Shown here one piece after another: positions 35,379 to 45,929 of a stretch of DNA of 45,929 nucleotides; positions within the stretch are counted from its first letter, which is position 1; every line of letters starts with the position of its first letter. Both the position numbers and the translations under genes were made by a program. Source of the stretch: Trachelipus rathkii. Its lineage: Eukaryota > Arthropoda > Malacostraca > Isopoda > Trachelipodidae. The stretch spans positions 1 through 45,929 of the forward strand of contig JABUQX010028222.1 of assembly GCA_015478945.1 (NCBI GenBank). Direction: 5' to 3'. The notes below the pieces were generated by a model, which had not been told where the DNA came from, searched no databases, and saw nothing but the letters and a program-made list of their open reading frames with translations.

Positions 35379-37858
35379 TTTCAACAACAACAACAACATT
35401 TCAACAACAACAACAACATCAACAACTGCAACAAATGCAACAACAAACGCGACATTTCAACAACAACAACTACAGCAAAGAATTTATTTTTATGTTATGT
35501 CTATACAAAAAGATACTTATAATATGACTTGAATCATTAGATCAATAGATCAATAGATCAATAGATCAATAGATCATGGAAGGGTAGGAGGATAGAGTGG
35601 GTGGTTTGATTAACTGATTTACTGATTTACTGCTTTAGGGTATGTAAAAATGCAAATTTTTTAAGTTATAAACATAAAAAGAATAAATTTTTTAGTAAAA
35701 ACAAAATGTTTAAAGAAAACAAAACAAAATAAATAAAAGTTTTTGTGTTATGTTAAACAAAATATGACTTGAATCAATAGATCAATAGATCAATAGATCA
35801 ATGGATCAATAGATCAATAGATCAATAGATCAATAGATCATGGAAGGGTAGGAGGGTGGGGTGGGTGGTTTGATTAACTGATTTACTGATTTACTGCTTT
35901 AGGGTATGTAAAGTAAAATTTTTAAGTTATAAACATAAAATGAAATAAATTTAAGTTAAAACAAAAATGTTTAAAGAAAAGAAAACAAAAATAAATAAAA
36001 GTTTTTGTGTTATGTTATACAAAATATCACTTGAATCAATAGATCAATAGATCAATAGATCATGGAAGGGTAGGAGGGTGGGGTGGGTGGTTTGATTAAC
36101 TGATTTACTGATTTACTGCTTTAGGGTATGTAAAAATGCAAATTTTTTTAAGTTATAAACATAAAATGAAATAAATTTTAGTTAAAACAAAAATGTTTAA
36201 AGAAAAAAAAAAAAAATAAATAAAAGTTTTTGTGTTATGTTATACAAAATATGACTTGAATCAATAGATCAATAGATCAATAGATCAATAGATCATGGAA
36301 GGGTAGGAGGGTGGGGTGGGTGGTTTGATTAACTGATTTACTGCTTTAGGGTATGTAAAACATAATGATTTTAGTAAAAATATGACCTAAATCAATAGAT
36401 CAATAGATCAATAGATCAATAGATCAATAGATCAATAGATCATGGAAGGGTAGGAGGATAGAGTGGGTGGTTTGATTAACTGATTTACTGATTTACTGCT
36501 TTAGGGTATGTAAAACATAACAATTTTAATAAAAATATGACTTGAATCAATAGATCAATAGATCAATAGATCAATGGATCACGAATGGGTAGGATGGCTG
36601 TTTGATTAACTGATTTACTGATTTACTGCTTTAGGGTATGTAAAACATAACAATTTTAATAAAAAATATGACTTGAATCAATAGATCAATAGATCAATAG
36701 ATCATGGATGGGTAGGAGGGTGACTGGAGGGCAGTTTGATTTACTGATTTACTGATTTACTGCTTTAGGGTATGTAAAAATGCAAATTTTTAAGTTATAA
36801 ACATGAAAAGAATAAATTTTTAGTAAAAACAAAAATAAAATTTAAAGAGTAATTAAAAATTTAAATTGAAAGCAAAAAAAATTAAAAACATAAAGAATAA
36901 ATGTAAAATGAAACTTATAAAACTTATAAAATAAAAATAGCAAACAATATATTTTAGTTGACGTTTATAAAAAGAAAACGAGATTTGAAAATAGAAATGT
37001 CAATCTGAGGCTAAACGAATGTTTACAAACTCAGCACCGCACCGGCTCCAGCACCGGTGCCTGTACCAACTCTGTCTTCCTCCTTCCTCCATCTTCTCTT
37101 ATGCACTCCGTGCATTTCTTCCTCTTCTTCTTTTATTTCAGTTGGGGACCCTCCTCCGGGGGGTTCCAGACACCATTCTTCCTCCTTCCTCCTTCTTCCT
37201 TTCTTCCTCTGTTTTGCATTCCATGCATTTTTTTCAGTCGGGACCCCCTCCGTTGGGGGTCCCAGACACCCTTTACGGACTTATAACCGTCATTTTCGAG
37301 ATCTACAGGTTCAATAACATATATTTTGATATAAATATGGGACTAAACGAATATTTATTAACTCAGCACCGCACCGGCTCCAGCACCGGTGCCGATGCCA
37401 ACTCCGACTCCTCTGACTCAGACTCCTTCTCCAACTCTTTCCTTCATCCCTCCTTCTTCCTCCTTCCTCCATCCTTCCTCCTTTTTCCGCCATCTTCCTT
37501 TCTTCTTCCTCTGTTTTGCATTCCATGCATTTCTTCTTTTTTCAGGAGGGGACCCCCCTCCGGGGGGAATCCCTGAACTCCGAAGCCGAATCCGACTCGG
37601 AATCCTTTTCCAACTCCGAATCCTCTACCCAGCCTCCAAATTTCAGCCTTCTACGATCAATTTAATTTTTAGGGGGGCTGCGCCCCCTACCCCTTAAGGG
37701 GGGCGGTGCGGGGCCATATACAGTTATAATATATATTTATATATATTTATTTATTTATTTATTTTTTTTTTTTTTTTATTTATTTTTTATTAATTAATTT
37801 ATTTATTTATTATTTATTATTATTATTTTTTTTTTTTTTTTTTATTTTTTTATTGTTT

Positions 37859-37911
37859 CGAAAAAAACCTTCGGTTTTTTTTCGTCGATCGAAGGGGTAG
37901 TGCGACCCCTT
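37859..37911 (+). repeat. Terminal hairpin pair of copy R2
   Basis: CGAAAAAAACC-TTC-GGTTTTTTTTCG (37859-37883), TCGATCGA, then AAGGGGT-AGTGCG-ACCCCTT. Both stems are intact and match copy L. Confidence 0.88.
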
Positions 37912-37968
37912 TTACCGTGGGAATTTTATTCAATATTTTCCCATGACCCGTTGAAAGAGCTCTTTGAC

Positions 37969-38200
<232 letters not shown>

Positions 38201-38221
38201 ATTATAAATTTATTAAAATTT

Positions 38222-38998
38222 TAATTAAACCTAGAATTAAATCACTCACACCTCGGGTACAATAATTAATAAGATGGAAGGTGTATAGAAAAATAGTTGA
38301 TGTTATTTTCTTTATTAATATTCTTTTTTATATTGTTGTTTTCACACATAATAATAGATAATTTTTATTTTGTATAATAAATAAGGAGTGGGCCACAGAC
38401 CCTTTAAATATATTTTCGTGAATACTTAAATCCCCATATTAAATACATTTTATTTTAGAACAGTTTGCAGAGTGGGACATGTAATAGAATGCCATATTCT
38501 CTACTAGGTCTATCTCACCGTTCTTTCTAATTTTTTATCTTATTATCTCACAGGTGAAGCAACTTAGCGTATCAAATGACACTTAACAAGAGATTTTCTT
38601 TATAAGAACATTAATAATAATCTAACACCTTTAATTTTATTACAAAAATAATAGATTTTAGCGTGCCAGGGACAATGCCCCGAGCGCGCCTAGCGGCTCT
38701 AATGTCGTTGGCCGAACTAACGTCTTCCCTCGTTTTGGCGTCAGATATTGCCGGTCAGGGAAAAGACTCTTATTGGCTGACTTAAGATTTTAAATAATAT
38801 AAACAAAAAGAATAAAAACAGTTGTGTGTGTTATCTTATAAGATGTAAGCCAATTTTACCGTACATCTTAATACACATAATGGTTGGAGCGTTGTTTCTC
38901 CTCTCATAATAATAGCTTTTGCCTCCAAAGAGTTCTAGCTTTACAAATATACTAAAGATTATAAAAGCATTATTTTATATAGAACTATACGTAGTACA
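38222..38998 (+). repeat. 5' LTR of non-autonomous element, family 2
   Basis: A direct repeat of 40627-41424, about 780 bp. The first 25 bp differ (the TGTAGC start is lost into AT-rich sequence). The 3' end is GTAGTACA, so a full copy has the form TG...CA. A TTTAAATATA box (38403-38412) and AATAAA (about 38810) are candidate promoter and polyadenylation signals. It is followed after 2 nt by a primer-binding-like site. Confidence 0.82.
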
Positions 38999-39000
38999 TA

Positions 39001-39018
39001 TGGTGCATCCCCGGCTAA
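39001..39018 (+). promoter_or_regulatory. Putative primer-binding site, family 2 LTR element
   Basis: Starts TGGTG, 2 nt after the LTR end, the canonical place and first bases of a tRNA-primed site. The remainder fits tRNA-Trp only partly (from memory of that tRNA's 3' end). Confidence 0.5.
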
Positions 39019-40626
39019 GTGAAGAACACCCAGCCTTTAATTCTAAAAAAAAATACATTTTTTAAAAAATTTTAAAGTCGGCTGAAACATTCCGTAGAAT
39101 TTATTTCATTTTTAGCTATACTCCAATTTTTTTTTTTTGGGTACTCAACAGCTTGTGCCTTATGCCCACCCACTCGTGATGACGTCAACGTTCTATAGGA
39201 GTTCATAGCTCCTCCCCCTTATGGTATGCCTCACGAAAGTTATCTTTCTCTCGTTATTTCAGATAAATTTTAAATATGATTTCATAATAATTCGGAAAAT
39301 ATATTATCATTAATCGGCACCATAAAACATTATAAAAATAATTTTAATCAGATAGATTTACTATTGACACATAAAATAAACTCGTAAATTACTAATTATA
39401 ATAATTTTATTAAATTTTTTGGAACCGAATTTCCTAAGCTAATTATCATACTTAATAAATAAAATACAATAATTTTTAATATTGGAGATCTCCACGCATG
39501 TAAATATACCCACAGACTCAAGGTCTTTAACAAATAGATATTTTAAAATATAAATTTTAATACCCTTAAATTTATTACAGTTTTCTTTCTTTAAAAAAAA
39601 GGAATATTTCTACGTTAATGTGACCATCCTTAGAGGCCCATTTTACAAATACGATTTTCATTAGCTGTAAAGTTCTTTTACCAAATAATTTTTACTATTC
39701 TAAAAAAACACAGTTACAAATTTCCTTTCTTAAAAAGGACTATTTCTTATATCGTATGACGGCACATGGTAACATGCCCGTTTACACGCATCTTTGTTTC
39801 ACACTTCAACCTCCATCCCTACCCGATTTTGGGGGATAAGAGTACCGAAGGATGGGGGATTCCCACCTTCTTACATATTGTAAACGTTTATTTAAATATA
39901 CACAAGATTCTTCTAATTATTATATAACCAAAAGAAGTCTATCTGATTTTCCATTATTCTATAACATCATTCTGCGCCGAATTATAATACATTTTAACTA
40001 ATTTTTTTAATGAAACAAATAATTATAAGATTAAATTTTTACTTACAAAAATTACTTTCGTTAAAAAAACACAAACCATATGGGAGCATAGAGACTTCTC
40101 CGATCGTCCTCATGAGCAGTGGCGGTCTTTAGCAGCCATTCAATTTTGAGCTTTAGTTTGTTACAGCATAGAGGCGAATTTAACTTTTGGGTTATTTCGT
40201 ACCCTTCACAAGTTTCTTTATATAGGCCTCGTCTTCATCACAGAGCGACTTGGTTTTTTTCGATGTTGTTATTGTTTACAGGCGGTGAGGGGGTATCTTG
40301 GGAGGTATTCTTTAATTTTCTTATTTTCCTCTTTGTTGTGAACATACGTTGGACGTGGACGATCTTTTTAAGGCACGGTGATTTTCCGTTTTTGAAATGA
40401 TTTTTTTTTTTTTTTTGAAAACGGCATTCTTGCGACTTTGGCAGCTTTTTATTTTGTTTAGCTGGTCTTCACGCTCACTACCGTTTTTATTATTATCAAT
40501 ATTGACTCTCAAGACTTTGTTTTAATAACTTCACTTGGGTAGTCATTATTATTATTATTATTATTATTGGCCCTTTTTATCACAAGGTTGTAATGAATGA
40601 TGTCGTTCTGGGGTTTACCAAGACTA

Positions 40627-43012
<2,386 letters not shown>

Positions 43013-43184
43013 CTGTATATATATATATATGTATATGCTAATAGAATAATAATAATATAATAACAATAATAATAATAATATGTATATAATAATATATATA
43101 TATAATATAATAATAATATAAATATAATATAATATAATATATATATATATATATATATAATAATATATATATAAATAATAATAC

Positions 43185-43259
<75 letters not shown>

Positions 43260-43649
43260 TATATATATATATATATGTAATAATAATAATATATGTAATA
43301 TGCTAATATGTAATAATATAGCATATATATATATAACTTATATGTATATATGTATGTATTATGTATGTATGTATGTATGTATATAATAATATGTATAATA
43401 TATGTATATATAATAATAATATGCATGTAATATATAATAATAATATATAATATTTTGATATATATTTCCGTACAATAATAATGAGTATATATAATATATA
43501 TATAATAATATAATAATATAATATATATATATATATATATATAATAATATATATATATAATAAATAATAAAACAATTATATTAATAACAAGATAAAATCT
43601 ACTGATATGTATTTACATACTAATCTAGTATATATCTAATATATGTAAG

Positions 43650-43694
<45 letters not shown>
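43013..43694. repeat. Mixed (TA)n, (TAA)n and (TATG)n microsatellites
   Basis: About 680 bp of AT-only or nearly AT-only repeats: (TAA)n around 43190-43250, TATG repeats near 43345-43380, and TA elsewhere. Long Tyr/Ile open frames here are repeat translations. Confidence 0.95.
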
Positions 43695-43696
<2 letters not shown>

Positions 43697-43702
<6 letters not shown>

Positions 43703-44207
43703 TGACTTGCTAAGTTGGTGGCTTATTTTAAGAGCAAGCACCCTATATAAGAGGATGGTAATTTAGAAATCCATATTTGAAATGATGTTTTTATTCAACA
43801 TAAGTAAAATATTCAATAAAAGTAAAGTAATAAAAGACCCTTCTGTTGAGATACTCTCTCTTCGTAGGCGAATTGGTAGTCACAGCCTTTTCCAGCGCGT
43901 TTTCCACAATTGCCTCTGACTCTTCGTTTAGTGCGAAAATTTGTGATCGAAATTCAAGTCGCAGCCTTTTCCTTGAAGTTTATCTCTCTTGCCGGGAGGA
44001 TTTCTGGAGAGAGTATCTTGAGTGAGATTTTCTTCTGATTCTTAATAATTTGATCTGACTCTGTATCTGACTCAATGATTGAGTATCTCAACAGACCGGG
44101 TTTATATATCATTTCACTTCGACTTATGCTAAAATTTTGCTCGCGCAAATCTTAGCATAAGTACGAACATAAATTAAAATTTTACAAAGTTATAATGGAG
44201 TGCTACA
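43697..44207 (-). repeat. 3' LTR of minus-strand non-autonomous element, family 1
   Basis: A 511-bp direct repeat of 45388-45898. Read on the minus strand it begins TGTAGCACTCC. Within U3 there is an 11-bp palindrome (ACTTATGCTAA / TTAGCATAAGT, 44122-44162) just before a TATATAAA box (44101-44108). An AATAAA signal lies further on (43790-43795). A purine-rich GCAGGAAGTAA (the complement of 44208-44218) precedes the LTR as polypurine tract. The 64-codon frame inside it is not a gene. Confidence 0.85.
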
Positions 44208-44297
44208 TTACTTCCTGCGCTAAACACGGAGTGAGAAAGTATGTTATAATAATTATACAAGAAATAATAACTAAAATACATAAAGTTAAAGTACTTT

Positions 44298-44590
44298 CAA
44301 ATGCAAACATATCTAATTATGTCCGAAGACATAAGTAGACATATAAACATTTGAAGGCAAAAATAGTATACATGAAATTTGAAGAATATTCAAATACGAG
44401 CATAATTGGTTACATCCGAAGATCTAAACATATATACAAATATTTGAATACATAAAAATACAATAATGTTATATATACAGAAAATAAAAGGTGCATTCAA
44501 ACACAAGCATATTTGGTTATATCCGTTAGATATAAACAAACATACAAATATTTAAATGCATAAAAGTACAAAAATGTTAATACATAATTC
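44298..44590. repeat. Three tandem units of about 95-107 bp inside LTR element 1
   Basis: Units start at 44298, 44391 and 44498 with CAAA(T/C)(G/A)C(A/G)A(A/G)CATA, followed by a TCCG(A/T) segment, an ACATA...AAATATTT(G/A) segment and an A-rich end. Confidence 0.8.
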
Positions 44591-44749
44591 TTGATATGGA
44601 ACAATTGAGTTTTCACAAGTTAAATAGGCCACATCGATCGAACGTTGAATCCAATGAAAGGTCCAGTATAAGGCGTTTCTAATGTATCCATGATTTGATC
44701 AATGAGCACGTAAATAGTTTTCAAAGCTGTAGTTACGAGAGAAACATTG

Positions 44750-45135
44750 CTTGACATATGTAGAGATGAAGTTGCTTGAAATTTAAGTCCTTTATTTGAA
44801 AAATTTCTTCATACATAAAAGGGAGCGGTCACAGAACCATTTAGAATTCGAAAAGGAATCAAAGTTCGTAGTGGAATTCAAAAATGAATTTCTGCCCATA
44901 ATCCAAACTTAAAATGATGAAAGAAATCCATACCGTAAAGGAAGTTACATATGTAGAGGCGAAGTTGCTTGAATTTTAGGTCCTTTATTTGAAAAATTTC
45001 TTCATACATAAAAGAGGTCACAGAACCATTTAGAATTCGAAAAGGAATCAAAGTTCGTAGTGAAATTCAAAAATGAGTTCCTGCCCATAATCCAAACTTG
45101 AATGATGAAAGAAATCCATGCCGAAAAGGAAGTTT
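44750..45135. repeat. Tandem duplication of about 190 bp inside LTR element 1
   Basis: 44750-44945 and 44946-45135 share long identical stretches (AAGTTGCTTGAA, GGTCACAGAACC, AATTCGAAAAGGAATC), with a 4-bp deletion and several substitutions. Confidence 0.88.
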
Positions 45136-45365
45136 GCTATGTCTAGCGATGAATCCTCGAACTGTGATAGTTGTGAAAAGATGAAGACCATAATCCAAAA
45201 TTAAAATGAAAATTGAAGTTCAGTATCGATAATATTCGTTTGCTTGAGTCATTTTCTTAGAGTGTTCTGATAGGGAATTTTAGTATTATTTTAGTTTTTT
45301 CTTTTTCTTCATTTTTGTTTGTTTTTCTTTAGTAATCAGAAGGCATTGATTGAAGTTCTGGGTGT

Positions 45366-45383
45366 TCTACTCCGGGTTCACCA
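45366..45383 (-). promoter_or_regulatory. Primer-binding site of LTR element 1
   Basis: On the minus strand TGGTGAACCCGGAGTAGA starts about 4 nt after the LTR. TGGTGA + CCCG + GT agree with the tRNA-Trp-primed sites I remember (TGGTGACCCCGACGTGAT), 12 of 18 positions, so the tRNA identity is tentative. Confidence 0.6.
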
Positions 45384-45387
45384 ATTA

Positions 45388-45894
45388 TATAGGGTAAAAC
45401 TTGCTAAGTTGGTGGCTTATTTTAAGAGCAAGCACCCTATATAAGAGGATGGTAATTTAGAAATCCATATTTGAAATGATGTTTTTATTCAACATAAGTA
45501 GATATTCAATAAAAGTAAAGTAATAAAAGACCCTTCTGTTGAGATACTCTCTCGTAGGCGAATTGGTAGTCACAGCCTTTTCCAGCGCGTTTTCCACAAT
45601 TGCCTCTGACTCTTCGTTTAGTGCGAAAATTTGTGATCGAAATTCAAGTCGCAGCCTTTTCCTTGAAATTTATCTCTCTTGCCGGGAGGATTTCTGGAGA
45701 GAGTATCTTGAGTGGGATTTTCTTCTGATTCTTAATAATTTGATCTGACTCTGTATCTGACTCAATGATTGAGTATCTCAACAGACCGGGTTTATATATC
45801 ATTTCACTTCGACTTATGCTAAAATTTTGCTCGCGCAAATCTTAGCATAAGTACGAACATAAATTAAAATTTTTACAAAGTTATAATGGAGTGC

Positions 45895-45898
<4 letters not shown>
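45388..45898 (-). repeat. 5' LTR of minus-strand non-autonomous element, family 1
   Basis: The partner of 43697-44207, with the same TATATAAA box (45791-45798), palindrome and AATAAA. It ends at CTACA before terminal (TA)n. Confidence 0.85.

Positions 45899-45929
<31 letters not shown>
45899..45929. repeat. (TA)n microsatellite at window end
   Basis: A TA run continuing to the last base, so its length is unknown. Confidence 0.95.

Larger units (their letters stand above)
43697..45898 (-). mobile_element. Non-autonomous LTR retrotransposon, family 1
   Basis: Two 511-bp LTRs enclose about 1.18 kb (44208-45387) without gag or pol motifs. On the minus strand: 5' LTR (45898 to 45388), primer-binding site TGGTGAACCCGGAGTAGA at about 45366-45383, internal region, a polypurine tract, and the 3' LTR. 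The internal region is made largely of two short tandem arrays (44298-44590 and 44750-45135). The LTRs are very similar (a few indels and substitutions such as GTAAAATATT against GTAGATATT), so insertion is relatively recent. (TA)n flanks both ends and hides the target duplication. Overall a TRIM/LARD-type element. Confidence 0.85.

Noticed and set aside
43954..44148. 64-codon minus-strand frame repeated at 45644-45838 as a possible conserved small protein
   Set aside because: It lies entirely within the two LTRs and overlaps the TATA box and R region; identity reflects the LTR duplication.

Overview
Eukaryotic nuclear DNA, AT-rich, with no intact host gene that I can recognise. The mix of transposons suggests an arthropod. 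There are two jockey-clade LINEs whose translated motifs look like those common in decapod crustaceans, a CR1/L2-type LINE with an SGNH-esterase ORF1, Penelope-like elements, a mariner, a tRNA-derived SINE, non-autonomous LTR elements, and an extreme density of (TA)n, (TAA)n, (CA)n and (CATA)n microsatellites. A decapod crustacean is my best guess, but it is inference from remembered family motifs, not a search.

Layout. 1-2130: AT-rich, no gene. 2131-5200: decayed jockey-type LINE on the minus strand. 5370-6080: (TA)n then a G/T-skewed stretch. 6580-8690: little recognisable apart from one short LINE RT fragment. 8690-11290: a second decayed jockey-type LINE, plus strand. 11310-12920: (TA)n, AT-rich sequence and a 31-A tract. 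12983-14045: dead mariner (minus), abutting a 35-bp minisatellite. 14690-15680: Penelope-like RT fragment (minus); a second fragment of the same family lies at 20466-20690. 15930-19790: a long CR1/L2-like LINE (minus) preceded by three tandem units that look like 5'-UTR monomers. 21095-21731: two exons of a trypsin-like serine protease, the only host-type coding sequence; the exons for the catalytic His and Ser are not in view.

22516-45929 is built almost entirely of repeats. A non-coding composite repeat of about 4.7 kb occurs three times: L (22866-27515, inverted), R1 (27622-32640) and R2 (33414-37971, truncated at its inner end). L and R1 form a palindrome of about 9.8 kb around a loop of roughly 100 bp. 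The units carry (TTG/CAA)n, (ATT)n and (CA)n tracts, an 8-bp GATCTATT minisatellite, polypurine blocks with GC hairpins, and a conserved outer end with two hairpins, one a C(TTCG)G-capped A/T stem. R2 resembles L much more than it resembles its neighbour R1. Around these sit a non-autonomous LTR element (38222-41424) plus an extra mosaic LTR (32798-33412), a SINE-bearing insertion with a 7-bp target duplication (33489-34131), a TA-flanked foldback element (41575-43012) and a second, minus-strand non-autonomous LTR element (43697-45898). The two LTR families share primer-binding-site leader sequence.

The elements do not form a pathway; the window is a nest of mobile and tandem repeats, and most element boundaries lie in (TA)n. 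All coordinates of decayed elements are approximate, because reading frames are broken and were followed by eye.
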